DNA of 64,000 nt from the NCBI GenBank assembly GCA_023053685.1, contig JALIGW010000025.1, positions 9,271,453-9,335,452 on the forward strand. Reading direction: 5' to 3'. The notes below the pieces were generated by a model. That model had not been told where the DNA came from. It did not search any database and was given only the letters and a program-made list of their open reading frames with translations. Origin of the DNA: Diadophis punctatus similis (Eukaryota > Chordata > Lepidosauria > Squamata > Dipsadidae). Below, one piece after another: positions 20,206-32,258 of the stretch (the first letter of the stretch is position 1; each line of letters begins with the position of its first letter). The translations under genes and the position numbers were made by a program.

Positions 20206-21640
20206 AACATCTGTAGTTATGAAAACATTTGAAAGGCTAGTGATGTCCCACTTGAAAACCATCACGGATCCACTGTTAGACCCCCCTGCAATTTGCATAC
20301 TGAGCAAATAGATCAACAGATGATGCTGTTAATATGGCTCTGCACTACATCCTACAACATCTTGAATCTCCAAAGACCTACGCAAGGGTCCTCTTTGTAG
20401 ACTTTAGTTCAACATACAATACCATCATACCGGTCATTCTTCTAACTAAACTAAATCAGCTAGCGGTACCTGAACACATTTGTAAGTGGATCACAAGCTT
20501 CCTAACAGACAGGAAGCAGCAGGTGAAGCTAGGCAAAATCACATCAGATACCTGTACAATTAGCACAGCTCTCACCACTTCTCTTCTCTCTCTATACCAA
20601 TGACTGCATCTCAAATGATTCATCTGTTAAACTACTGAAGTTCGCAGATGATACAACAGTGATTGGTCTCATTCGAGACAATGATGAAACTGCATACAGA
20701 CAGGAGGTTGAACAACTAGCCTTGTGTTGCGACCAGAATAATCTGGAAGTGAACACACTCAAAACCATAGAAATGGTGGTAGACGTTAGGAGAAACTCTC
20801 CCATTCTACCACCTCTTACAATGCTAGACAACACAGTATCAACAGTAGAGACCTTCACATTTCTAGGTTCTATCATATCTCAAGGCCTAAAATGGTCACC
20901 AAACATCAAAAATGTCATCAAAAAAGCACAACAAAGAATGTTCTTTCTGCGCCAACTTAGGAAGCTCAAACTGCCCAAGGAGCTGCTGATACAGTTCTAC
21001 AGAGGAATTATTGAGTCTGTCATCTGCACCTCTATAACTGTCTGGTTCGGTTCTGCAACGCAACAAGATAGACACAGACTTCAGAGGATAATCAGAACTG
21101 CAGGAAAAAAAACAATTACTGCCAACCTGCCTTTCATTGAGGACCTGTATATTGCATGAGTAAAAAAGAGGGCCGTGAAAATATTTACTGACCCCTCGCA
21201 TCCTGGACATAAATTTTCAACTCCTACCATCAAAACGACGCTATAGAGCACTGCACACCAAGACAACTAGACACAAGAACAGTTTTTCCCTGAACGCCAT
21301 CATTCTGCTAAACAAATAATTCCCTCACCACTGTCAAACTATTCACTAAGGCTACATTACTATTACTATTAGTCTTCTCCTTGTTCCTATTACCCATCTC
21401 CTCCCACTTACGACTGTATGACTGTAACTTGTTGCTTGTATCCTTACAATTTATATTAATATTGATTGTTTCCTGATTGCTTATTTGTACCCTATGACAA
21501 TCATTAAGTGTTGTATCTCATGATTCTTGACAAATGTATCTTTTCTTTTATGTACACTGAGAGCATATGCACCAAAGACAAATTCCTTGTGTGTCCAATC
21601 ACACTTGACCAATAAAGAATTCTATTCTATTCTATTCTGA
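20206..21640 (+). mobile_element. Snake CR1/L3 LINE, 5'-truncated, 1.4 kb
   Basis: The longest copy of this family here. It begins inside the reverse transcriptase (ERLVMSHLKTITDPLLDPL), passes the palm and C-terminal region, then the 3' UTR (TGTACACTGAGAGCATATGC, CACACTTGACCAATAAAGAA) and (ATTCT)n. Shorter copies are at 14428-15004 and 17596-19028. The tail pentamer seeds AATAG microsatellites, as known for snake CR1/L3 elements. Confidence 0.92.
20334..21159 (+). pseudogene. CR1/L3 reverse transcriptase, frameshifted
   Basis: The first frame has VLFVDFSSTYNTIIP and WITSFLTDRKQQV (RT domains around the first catalytic Asp). After a disruption near 20560-20600, where the usual GAPQG motif is damaged, a second frame holds FADDTTVIG (at about 20641) and continues through VETFTFLGSIIS, FLRQLRKLKLP and WFGSATQQDRHRLQRIIRT. 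Stop codons and the frameshift make it non-functional. Confidence 0.88.
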
Positions 21641-21810
21641 TTTCAGATCCTATGTTAGGGTAGCTCTTGTTAATACTTGGATGAGGGACTGCTTGACAAT
21701 TTCAGGATAAAAAGGATAGTGACCAATCACACCCATTAGATTGCAAAGAAAATTGTAGCCACCAGAAGTCAAGCTCCAGGATATCCTAATTTTTTTACTT
21801 ACAGTTGCCA

Positions 21811-22030
21811 CAAGCCTTGGCAGTGCAGTGGTTAGAATGCAGCAGGCTAACTCTGCTCACTGCTAGCAGTTTGATCCTGACCGGCTTGAGGTTGGCTCAG
21901 CCTTCCATTCTTCCAAGGTTGGTAATATTTGTCGGGGGCAATATGCAAATAATGTTTACATTGTAAAGAGCCCAGAGAGTGCTGTATACTGCTATGGGGT
22001 GGTATACAAGTCTAAATGCTATTGCTATTA
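21811..22030 (+). mobile_element. Sauria-type SINE, diverged
   Basis: Head TTGGCAGTGCAGTGGTTAGA and GTTTGATCCTGACCGGCTTG, shortened central block, tail GTGGTATACAAGTCTAAATG. About 15-20 bases of the central block are missing. Confidence 0.8.
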
Positions 22031-22199
22031 TATTATCTACCCTAAATTGAGAAAAATTCTTGTTGGTAGTTGAAGAAAATAGAAGAATCTTGAAGTATAA
22101 TGCCATAGTATGAGGATGTCTATGGAGATTCTCAGTCATCCAGATAATGGTTGCCCCAAAGGTGCTTTTTTTTCAAGAAGCAACTGTTTTTTCTTTGAA

Positions 22200-22233
22200 G
22201 ACGTTTCGCTTCTCATCCAAAAAGCTTCTTCAG
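22200..22233 (-). ncRNA. Hammerhead-like motif, left arm
   Basis: On the minus strand: CTGAAGA, one A, GCTTTT/AGAAGC stem (one G-U) with loop TGGATG, GAAAC, GTC. It has the layout of the motifs at 6111 and 13941, and here GTC, a possible cleavage triplet, follows immediately. Confidence 0.4.
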
Positions 22234-22260
22234 CTCTGACTCCCCACCATCCAGTCAGAT

Positions 22261-22290
22261 CTGAAGAAGCTTCTTGGCTGCGAAGCGAAA
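22261..22290 (+). ncRNA. Hammerhead-like motif, right arm
   Basis: CTGAAGA (22261-22267), one A, GCTTC/GAAGC stem (22269-22273 with 22282-22286), GAAA (22287-22290), CAT. It is more degraded than the left arm: one stem pair is lost and GTC is changed to ATC. Confidence 0.35.
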
Positions 22291-22363
22291 CATCTTCAAC
22301 GAAAAACCAGAAAGTCCAGTTGCCTCTTGAAAAAAAAAGCACCTTTGGGACATAGTATGAGGA

Positions 22364-23780
22364 GTTGCTAAAGTTTTTTTTTAAAATCTGTTTCTCTCAT
22401 TGACAGCTGATATTCTCTCCTCTTTACAACCCAATTCCTAGAGAAGATTAGCTAACAAGAGAAAGATAAGTGGTGAGGGCTAGAACCTCAAAGATTTTCT
22501 TTTCCTTCCATACTTCTTGCTTCTCTATTTTCTTTGTCTGTTCAAGGAAAGTCTTCAAAATTTGGAACAGAGATGAGCTGATTTTCAACTGATAAAAGGA
22601 CAAGTAGTCTGAGCATGCTTCAAAATGATTCAGGAGATGGCTTCCAATCTGACATCTCTGGTATTCATTAAAGAGGCTATGCATTTTTTCAGCCTCCAGA
22701 TGAACATGAAAAAAGGATGCTGCTGCTTTAAGAATCTCATTCATAAATTAACCGCCTTGAAGCAACAGGAACCTTTTTCAGGCATTCCCAGAAGTGTGCA
22801 AAAACAAAGTCATAGCCACTTTCATTAATAACAAAGAGAGTCTCTGCTCATGGAAGGTTCAAAATGCTTATATTCAGTAATTTTCAAGGTATGCAAAACC
22901 TTTATAACAAGAAACTGGGAGATTATATCAGTTCTAAGAGAGCATTAGCCACATGGAAACAAGCACTATAAACAGCTTCAACTTTGTAGTTGCAATAACT
23001 GCAGCCTCCACGCTGGCTCCCCCAAAGAGCTCCCCCAAAGCCATTTGAATGAATGCAGGTATAAAGTGACCCAGTGGATGGTCTGAGAGCTCTTTAGGAA
23101 AAAGGCAAAACACAAATGCAGTAAATAAAAGATATTATTATTAACAAGCTCTGATGCTAAGGAGTTCTACTCCCCCTCCCAACCTGAAAAGAAATCTGAT
23201 CCAAATGCAAAACACAAGCAGAGGAGTTTCACTTTTTGCTTTCACAGGAGCAAGCAGCTTTACTACAGAACAGTTGAGCTAAGCCACACTAGCCAGATGA
23301 ATACCGATGGATGCTGGTAGGAAGAGACAGATTCCCCCCCCCCTTTATTTTCCTCCTCAGTTCAGACCAATCTGTTCCTTCTACTGTAACACCAGTTAAA
23401 GGGAAAAGAGGCAAAAAAACCACAGGAAAAGATTTACAGATGAGATTAGGAAAACACAAGTAAGGGAAGCTACTGTTTCTCCCATGGCCAGTTCTATGTG
23501 GCATGCTCCAAAGTCAGTTCACCTGACAGCCTGGTCATCCTCCAGCCAGAGAGCAAAACCAGGAATGTTGTTTACAGGGAGGTCCTGAGCAATTCATCTG
23601 AGGGACGAATTGAAAGTCTATGCTATGCAAATAATGTCTTCATCTGTAAAAGAAACTTAGTTTACCATCTCCAACGAAATAATACAGTCCCTTTTTTAAC
23701 TACTCATTAATTTTCAAGCTTTAAGTGTCAATTTATCAAGCCCCATCACATAGTTTCGTAGCGAAGTACAATATTTGTAC
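22364..23780. other. No recognisable gene or repeat
   Basis: No domain or repeat identified. A G/C run (CCCCCCCCCC) lies near 23334. Confidence 0.45.
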
Positions 23781-23852
23781 AGCAAAGCTGGCTGGGGAAT
23801 TCTGGGAGTTGAAGTCCACAAGTCTTAAAGTGACCAAGTTTGGAGACCCCTG
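23781..23852 (-). mobile_element. hAT MITE fragment
   Basis: Reverse of the fragment at 20119: GAAGTCCACAAGTCTTAAAG then CCAAGTTTGGAGACCCCTG. Only one terminus is seen. Confidence 0.65.
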
Positions 23853-26320
23853 AGCTACTCATTCAAAAACACATTAGATTCCAATTCTTCCTCTAACCGT
23901 TTATTTCCTATCATTTAAGTCTTATGGGTATTAACTCGCAATATGCCCAGCAAAATATTAATCAGGCAGCATCGTAAGAATATGGAACTGAAATTCCATT
24001 TGGAAGGTTTTTTAAAATCTAGAATCGTTCATTAGATCCTTCAAAGGTAAGAAAGAAAGCAGAATAGAATTATTCCATTTAATGCATGACATTAGAGGTT
24101 GTCACTTGGTGGTGTAAAAGCCAAAAGACTTATATGACTATTCCATTGATATTTTATCAAATAAAGTAGCTATCTTACAGTTTAAAAAAAATATGAAAAA
24201 GAACTTGGGATTTGAGCTCAATGAGTCAGCTTGATACTCTGATATAAATTCACCTTAATTTATCAAGGGTTGATATTACATGCATATTACTGTATACAAA
24301 TAATTCACAGTTGATGCTATATCCCCTTAAAATTGCATGATATTAATTAAAGGCTGTCTAAATTGTGTTGGAAAGACTATAATTAAATTATTATATGTCA
24401 CCATCTCTGGAAGCAAGGCCATTTTTTTGCTATTCATTTTTACAGAGTGTTTTTTGAGGTAACAGTAAAAATTACAATTTAATAATTAATGCTAGTGTAG
24501 CTTTAGTATTCATTTTTCCTAGAATACATAAGAAATTAAGTCAGTGTTTGCTGTAAGCAACAAGATCCATTCTACCAGAATACCAAAATACATCTCTGAA
24601 TCAGTCACATTAAGTGTAGGAAATAGAATTGATTGAAAAATTAACAACAAAGAATCCCGAAGAATTCCTTAACCAAATATTTTCTTTATAACTGCAAAAT
24701 AATGCCTTATATATTATTCCTACCTTTTCAAATGTTTTTTTTTTGAAGAGCTGTATTAAAGACTCTGGATGCTTAAAATGTTGTAGCTTCCTTCAGTATT
24801 AAAAATCTATGTTTATATACTCCAAACAATACTCCCGTCGTCTCCTTCTGCTCCTTGCTTTTAGATAGCTTGTTTTTCTTTGATTATTTTTTGTTTACTG
24901 TGTTTTGTGGATCATGGTATGTTTAAATATTTTTTCACCCTTCCCCCAATTTATTTTTGGCTTGATCATTCCAACAGTGCATCATTAAACATCTTAACAA
25001 TTAGCTTATCCAAGTAGGAAAAGGTCAAGTGAGTAACAGGACATTTTAAATTACCTCTGTTTGTTAGTTGCTCTGCCCTGCTTCAAATTGACTCTTAAAA
25101 GTCAGATTTGTTACTTTGTCTCACTTGCAAATGAATTGGATTTACCACTTGGCCAAGCATGAAATTATCTTTTCAATACTAATTCAATAAGCGTTGAAGA
25201 AGTTGGAAGCAATTATACCATTTATAAGAAGGCCAGGTTTTCAAATGACATTTTACATTTGCAGACACTAAATACACCACAATTGTCCATGCATAGCATG
25301 CAATGACAAGAGAGCTGATGACTACGTTGTCTCCAGTCAACCACCAGAGAATTTGGGTTATAAAACGTATTGATCGGGGTAACAACAACATTCTGAAAAG
25401 CTAATGAAATAGACATGCATCTCAGAGAGTTTGGCTGTGAAATACAGTCACTTTTTCATCGTCTCTTTCATATTCGTGTTAGCATTACCAGTCCAGGGTC
25501 AAGACATATAGTTGAGTAGAAAGTATCACAATTTGCTTCAATGTTTACTACTACCATCCATTTGCCCATTCCAAGACATCCTGACACCCCCACAAAAAAA
25601 CCCCAACAACATTAAAATCATAGGCTTCTACTAATATTCCTATGTCTGGATGCCACCATGATAAAAGAATGTAAGAATTAATTGGTAAGTGTGCTACAAT
25701 TTCTAAAAAAGGAAAATAGTTGAAAACAGCTTTTGATACTGTTGTTCATTCTTTACACCACTGGTAGACATGTCGGTAGGTATGTGCATTTGTCTATATT
25801 CATATTTATGCATTGCATTCTACAGTGCGTGAAAAATGGAAAATTGAATTTGTAAACGCGTCTTTTTGACCTTGAGTAAGAAGTCTATCCAATTCTGCTA
25901 TGAAGACCAAGTGCCTTTAAGCTCATATAGTGGTATCTTAGATCAGAGCTGTATCTATATAAATATGCTGTAAAATTAAAGCGGATATTAATTCCTATCA
26001 CCACCTTCCCGAGTGAAGTGGACACCAAGCCATCTCTGGATTGTTAAGAGTTAATGTAAGAACCATCATGCTTCTAGTTTGAATTAACCATAAAAGAGGG
26101 CAGAATGTGGTTTCTACTGGGTGTCTACAACCCCAACATACTTTTCATGGCTGAGGTGTATTTTTATTTCACATATTCAGGGCTATAGAACCTCATTAGC
26201 TTTAAGATAATACATTCTAAAAATGCTAAAGTGTGAACCTCAACCTCACAGATCCTACCCCAGCTCCCTTTGTCTCCAAAATGCCCACTAGCTTTTGATC
26301 CACCTTTTACCCCCCCACAC
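23853..26320. other. 2.5-kb AT-rich stretch without identifiable repeats
   Basis: The longest stretch free of recognised mobile DNA. It has no convincing reading frame. It could hold conserved non-coding sequence, but this cannot be judged without alignment. Confidence 0.45.
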
Positions 26321-26398
26321 ACATATATGTATGTGTGTGTGTGTGTACATATGTATGTGTATGTATGTATGTATGTATATATGTATGTATGTTGTATG
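26321..26398. repeat. (TG)n/(TATG)n microsatellite
   Basis: TG and TATG repeats flanking the hAT insertion. They resume at 26834. Confidence 0.93.
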
Positions 26399-26833
26399 CA
26401 GCGGTGGGTTGCTCCCTTACCGGTGCGGTGCGCTGCGAGCGCATCTCCACACTTTGGGCGCGCTCGTGCTCGCTACTTGCACGCGCCCACTCGCGTGGTT
26501 TTGCTTCTGCGCATGCGCAAAAGCAAAATCGTGCCGAAATCTTGCAAGAGGACGTGCGCGAGAGAGATTTTGGTGCGATTTTGCTTCCACACATGCACAG
26601 AAGCAAAATCTTGCCAAAATCTCTCTCACATGCGCATCCCTCATGAGATTTTGGTGCGATTTTGCTTCCACGCATGCGCAGAAGCAAAACCGGCCAAAAA
26701 TTCACGGGAAAAAATGGTGGCGTGCGCGATGGACCGGCAGAGAGGGCTCCGGAGTGGTCGTGCGCAAATTGCGCAATTGGCTGCCCCCTACCGGAGCTGC
26801 GCACCGGGCAGCTCCAGCAGGAACCCACCTATG
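26399..26833. mobile_element. hAT MITE with three internal palindromes, 435 bp
   Basis: Left end CAGCGGTGGGTTGCTCCC; right end reversed CATAGGTGGGTTCCTGC. It sits inside a TATG array that hides the duplication. The interior has three units of GATTTTGCTTC-N-GCATGCGCA-GAAGCAAAATC type: about 26496-26530, 26576-26611 and 26656-26690. The first contains a perfect TGCGCATGCGCA at 26508-26519. Open frames spanning it are compositional. Confidence 0.8.
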
Positions 26834-26895
26834 TATGTATGTATGTATGTATGTATATATCCTAATATATACATACATACATACATACACACATA

Positions 26896-26929
<34 letters not shown>

Positions 26930-26930
26930 T
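26834..26930. repeat. (TATG)n and (CA)n microsatellites
   Basis: TATG units, a short unique gap, then ACAT and CA repeats to about 26930. Confidence 0.93.
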
Positions 26931-27630
26931 TCTGCAGAATGTTAACATCCAAACCTAAGCAATCTATGCTTAATTAAAAGAAATAATTTTCGAAGTTAGG
27001 ATACATAACTTATTAATCAGAATGATTTAGCACATTATATTAAAACTAACTGCATTTCAGGTTTTGGTCATAATACTAAATTGTGTTTTAATGAACAAAT
27101 GAGAACAAAGGCAATCCCCCTCCACTTCGAAGCCAGACTACCTTTTCCCTTGTAATTCCGAATTATATTATGCAACCATAATATATAAGCACATGAATGG
27201 ATAATTTCCTTTTATATAATTTAGTGCACGTACAAATGATAACCAACATTTTATGATGTACAGCTGAAAGAAACCAATTATACCTCATGAAACTAAGTAG
27301 CTCTTTTGTCTAATGAAGGGCCTGTGCAGTATAAACATTGGTCTATATCTTCAAATACTTCAGTGCAACTGAAAAGAAATCAGGTACACAAAGAAGCAGC
27401 TTTTGCTTATACCAAGATGTTAAAGACATGACTTGTACTAAGTTCCCCACCTCCCATGGAGGAACGCAGGATGGAGTAGGATGCAATTAGCCCAAACGTG
27501 GATTGTTTTATGTTTCTGAAAACTCCAGACATTTAAAATTAGAACAGGGGCCACAAACTTGGCAATACTCTGCCATTAATGAATGTATGGCCCCCATCCT
27601 CTGTGTAGAACAATAAATAATACATGAACA
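26931..27630. other. No recognisable feature
   Basis: AT-rich DNA with no identifiable repeat or frame. Confidence 0.45.
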
Positions 27631-27638
27631 GATAAAAC

Positions 27639-27886
27639 CAGGGGTTAAATGCTCCCAGTTCTGGTGTGCCTGCTGGTGGTCGGAGAGCTGGTAGCGACGG
27701 CAGCGTGAGGCTTCGCCCACCCGCCTCGCCATTTGGGTTCTTTTACCCTCTGTGCATGTGCAGAATGCTTTGTGCATGTGCAGCGGGTAAAAGAACCCAA
27801 ATGGCGGCATCTGGGTGAAGCCTCGCACTGCCGTTGCTACTGGCTCTCTGAGCAGGCACGCCCGAACCGGGAGCATTTCACCCCTG
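27639..27886. mobile_element. Palindromic hAT MITE, 248 bp
   Basis: Ends CAGGGGTTAAATGCTCCC and GGGAGCATTTCACCCCTG. The flanks GATAAAAC (27631-27638) and GATAAAGC (27887-27894) match at 7 of 8. The arms are complementary throughout, around TTCTTTTACCCTCTGTGCAT...GCGGGTAAAAGAA. It is the same family as 32416, 38488 and 42548. Confidence 0.92.
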
Positions 27887-27894
27887 GATAAAGC

Positions 27895-29333
27895 CATGGT
27901 AGCTGGCAGATGGTTTTGACAAATGGCTAGATCTATAGGTTTAGACAACTCAAAAACTATCTTCAGGCTTGGCTTTGCCTGTGTGAACCTGCTGCAAACT
28001 AGCCCAGGCAAAGGAGGAGTCAGCTTTGACAGTGCTCCTCTCTGGCCTGTGTGAACCTTGTCAGTTTTACTGTCTAAACAGTTCTATGACTCCCTTTAAG
28101 TACCTCTGAATCCTAGAGAGAGCACAACTCAGAGTTTGAGAATCCTTGAATTAGGAAAATCCTTTGAGAAGAATTTATACTTTGTTAGGCCATTGGGTAT
28201 CAATTTATTCCTTGGGGGGGTTGGGGGGGCTGTTAATACATTGTTATTAAAAACCTCACCAATTTCCTGTTTTCCTGGGCAAATCAGCACAGAGAAACAA
28301 GACAGAAAAAGCCACACTATACAATGAATGAAGAACGATACATAAAACAAGAAAAGGAAAGGTTGAAAGCGAAAATGGAAATTATGTGGACTTTTTGAAA
28401 GAAAATACACAGGAAAATGAAAATTACACTCTGGAAGATCTTGTGCTCATTTTTCTTTGTCCAATATTTTTTTAAAAAAAATTTTTAATTCATCCCCAAA
28501 ATAAAACTGAATAAAAACTGCAGTGCTTGAATTCAACAAATACAGTCCTGAACTGCCATGTGATTCTGCCAGTCAGGTAGGTATTAAAAGATGAGGAATC
28601 TGTCAAGAGCAAGAAATACTGAGCAACACATATTACTGAATAAAATGGAGGAATTCAAAGCCAGTCTTTTAAGAACTAAGCACCCAAAACCTATTGCTTG
28701 AATGGTTAATCTCTCAGTTTAGTAGTTGTCCTTGGACTGGTATGTCTAGGGAGAAAGTCTGATTGGCTATGTCAAAGCAACATGCCCACACCTCTGCAGA
28801 CTGTCATGCTTAGTTGGCCACAGTGGTCATTTGTCCACTTCAGGACAAAGTGAGCAATGACTGGGATTGTAGTGGTGAGGAAGAGAAGCAAGTGAAACCT
28901 CAAAACAACTGAGTGTAGAAGTGTTGTTTGTCCTTTGAAATCATCACCATCATTCTATCCACTGCAGGATGAAGGCCTCTTCCGCATGTTTCCAACCAAT
29001 ACGGTCCTGAGCTTTCTTTTGCCAATTGGGCCCACAATACTTGCTGGTTTCTTTCAAATATCTGGCATGAAGTTACATTTATTGCTTTGGGGGAAAATAT
29101 GGTCTTCAAGCAATCTTTCAAGATGATGATGATCAAACATGTAAATTATCTATAGCTGCCCACTCCTGGACAATTAAAAACACAGTTTAGTATAGACAAC
29201 CTGAACTGAAATAGTCATAACAGCAACAGGAAAGCACAACATCTAGAAAAAACTCTCCTCAAATCTTGTTTTAGGCTTTTCTTTTCTTTTTTAAGCTAAG
29301 TTTTACCAATTTTAATATGATCCAGATTAATCT
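27895..29333. other. No recognisable gene or repeat
   Basis: No host exon or known repeat recognised. A G-run region lies at 28214-28230. Confidence 0.45.
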
Positions 29334-29334
29334 A

Positions 29335-29821
29335 CCGTATTTTTCTGAGTATAAGACGCACCTTTTTCCTCCCTAAAAGTGGCTGAAAATGTGGGTGCGT
29401 CTTATACTTCGAATGTAGCTTTTTTTCCCAGCCCTAACTAGGTGCTAACAGATCTTCCCAGCTCTTACCTTGCAGGCTCTTTCATTGTTACTCTCTCAGA
29501 AGAATGTTTTTCCAGCCCTAAGTCTTTGCAGAATTTTTTTTTCATTGCTCTACTTGCTCAGAATAAGTTTTTTTCTAGCCCTAACCAGGTGCTAACGATC
29601 TTCCCAGCTCTTACTGGCTTGCAGGTTCTTTCATTGTTACTCTCTCAAAAGAATGTTTTTTTAAGTCCTAACCAGGGGATAAAATAATGTGCTGAAGCTG
29701 ACCAGACTAAGGATGCTAGCCAGATGAATACCTGGTAGGCAGATTGTTTTCCCCTATTTTCCTCCCCAAAAACTAAGGTGCGTCTTATACTCCGGTGCAT
29801 CTTATACTCCGAAAAATACAG
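29335..29821. mobile_element. Mariner-type MITE (CCGTATTTTTC...), 487 bp
   Basis: Left CCGTATTTTTCTGAGTATAA and right ...TTATACTCCGAAAAATACAG are inverted repeats, with a TA on each side (29333-29334, 29822-29823). GACGCACC and GGTGCGTC subterminal motifs are present. The TA duplication suggests a Tc1/mariner-class mobiliser. An internal block of about 80 bases is repeated (see findings). Confidence 0.75.
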
Positions 29822-29937
29822 TAAGTGATTTAGATTAAGTGAATTTCAAGAAAATTCATATTGAAAGCTGATTTTAAAAAACCCTACTTGCCTCTCTGTT
29901 TTTAACTGCCATTCTAAGTTATTATGGATAATTGCCA

Positions 29938-29976
<39 letters not shown>
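29938..29976. repeat. (AAC)n microsatellite
   Basis: About 13 CAA units, giving a poly-Asn frame that is not a gene. Confidence 0.96.
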
Positions 29977-30655
29977 GAACAACAGAAAAACAAAGCAGAG
30001 GTGGCTAACAAGTATCGTAAGGGATTTTTTAAGAACAGTTAACTCCATCAGGAAGGTTCCATATTCATATTCTACAGAAACCAAGAAAATAAAAAGTGGT
30101 AAAGTTACAGCACTCAATCCTGATTGCATTATATTGCACAATACTGGATTTAAAAGCAAAAAGATGCTTTATAGCAGGGGGCGGGGGAATTAGTTTGCAA
30201 CTTTTTCCTGGAACCACAGACTTGGGTTTAAAGTTTATAGATGGAAGCTATGTGCGTGCACTGTGTCTCTCCACATGCTCAGAATCACCTGTTTGCTTTC
30301 GACTCCAAAGTGTTGTACACGACCCTAGTGAAAATCTGACAGGCAACAGAATATTTGACAGGAATTTCTGACACACCAGTGACAAATTTCAGGAGGCTGG
30401 CTGCCATCTAGTTTTATCCTTCAACCCCTTAGAAAAAAGAATGTAAATGTTCAACTGTACTGTAGATTCACCTGGGAATAATACTGAAGACAGGTAAGCC
30501 TTGTTTTAGGAAACATACTTTCCCTTGCTGCAGTGCCTCACCCGGAAATTGCACGAAAGAAAAAGTTCAATCCAAAATTCAACCCCTCTAACTATTAATT
30601 AAAAGCAACGTTAATATTAAGTAATTACAAAGGCAGAAGTGGGAAGGCTTCTCCC
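29977..30655. other. No recognisable feature
   Basis: Unassigned AT-rich DNA. Confidence 0.45.
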
Positions 30656-30735
30656 CAAATTCTGTTTTAACTATATTTATTTATTTAGGAAATTTATATG
30701 GCCACCCAACTCACTCACAATGACTCTGAGAAATA
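30656..30735 (-). mobile_element. Retroelement 3'-tail fragment
   Basis: TTTATTTATTTAGGAAATTTATATGG followed by CCACCCAACTCACTC is a common squamate retroelement 3' end in reverse. Only the last 80 bases are recognisable. Confidence 0.4.
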
Positions 30736-32258
30736 AAACTCGGATACAAAACCCCCTAAACTCCCACTTCCTTGGTGACAACAATCAAACCAATCACTTA
30801 TGGGCCCCATATCACCCTGGGGTCTCCAGGCCACTGGCAAAACCAGTCAATAGAAGATGTAAAAGCAACAGCAACAATTGTTGGATTGTTAGAGGTGTTA
30901 TGTTTGGAGGCAATGTAAGATAATGATTGATATTGGCGCTGTCGTTGCCGATGATGTCACAGCTCAAAGAAACAGTTCAAACTAAGTGACTTCCAAATAA
31001 CAGCATGAATTAAAGAGTTGTTACCAGTAACATGCATCCCAATTATGGCAAATAAAATGAAAAGAAAAGTGACTCATTTGTTTCTGTATTTGTTAAACAT
31101 TTGGACATTTGTATCAAGCATGTTAACGTTCCAAACATTTCACATCAAAGCTTCAGATGATTAAGTCCTCTAAAAATCAATCACAAATCAGTTTTCAGAT
31201 GACACTCATGTATTATTGCTATTCATTCCTCCTGCACCGTTTCTAGCACTTAATTTTATATTCCTGCAGGCTTGAAATATAGCTTGTGCCAGAATCTGTC
31301 CTTTTAGTAATCACCAAAGCAAAGCTTGGCAGTTGTCATAAATTACACTCTCAAAGGGAAAAAGAAACACCAGTAATACTCTGAAATGATTGAACTGCGT
31401 GGAATCGAAACTAGCTGTCAGAGAATCCATGTGACCAATCTCTCCCTCTATTTCTTTCCCTACTTTTAAGGCAGGAGGTTTCAAGCATTGGAATTATTTG
31501 GTGCCAAAATATGCTGGCTAAACCAATTATTAATGAAAACTTTTTTAAATGATTCTAGAATGGTGTGTTGTGGGAAGGAGCTTTCAAATGAGAGCTATAA
31601 AGGATACAACTGAATATTTTTTATTTACCCACACAAGATTATGAAGCCTCCAGCCAATGCGAACTCATTTATTTCATTCCCAAACATCAACACCAGGTAG
31701 AATAGATTTTTGTGGTAGCCAAAAAGAGGGCATTTTAATAAAACTAGGGCTGTCTTTCACACAAAAGTCCCAACTATTATTATGAGATAATATTTCAACA
31801 ACATATGAGTGATTGTGCTCATTTGTTCCTTGGGTCTTATTTGAATATTTTCTATCAATATTCTTTTCTGCCTGCATGAATGGGGAGAAGTGATAGAAGT
31901 ATATTTTAAGACGTACATTTTTTTGTTCCCAGTTTGGTTTTGTTATTGTATTGTTTACTGCAGTGCTTGTTTTGTACAGTGTGTTCTAAGTATGCTTTTA
32001 TTGATTGTTTTAATCTGCTTTTGGAATTGTTTGGGTTTCATTGTAAGCAGCAAAACTAGACAATGCTGCAATACTGATTGAATATTTCAGAAGTAGGACT
32101 GGAGAACCAGTTACGGAGCAGGAGATCAAAATGGAAGCCATACATCCAGGCCATTTATGGTTTAATATTTGCCTAGTCACATCCACTTCTTCTGAACTTT
32201 CTTCAAGGCAATGCTTCAGAGGGCATGTTGACTGTTTTAGGAAGCAGATTCACCGATT
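30736..32258. other. No recognisable gene or repeat
   Basis: AT-rich, low in simple repeats. 30950-31500 has mixed composition and could be checked for conservation. Confidence 0.4.

Larger units (their letters stand above)
22104..22363. mobile_element. Head-to-head PLE-derived inverted element
   Basis: A 13-bp perfect duplication CATAGTATGAGGA (22104-22116 and 22351-22363) bounds a 234-bp unit. The unit is an inverted repeat. The left arm (CCAAAGGTGCTTTTTTTTCA ... GACGTTTCGCTTCTCATCC) and right arm (GAAGCGAAACATCTTCAACG ... GCACCTTTGGGA) surround a 27-base centre. Each arm carries the hairpin-GAAA motif seen at PLE termini. Variable-length duplications and inverted terminal repeats suit a PLE origin. 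The left side additionally has a 25-base extension (TGTCTATGGAGATTCTCAGT). Confidence 0.75.

Noticed and set aside
26270..26977. 235- and 216-codon frames
   Set aside because: They join microsatellite-encoded VCVC/THTH runs with a hAT interior.
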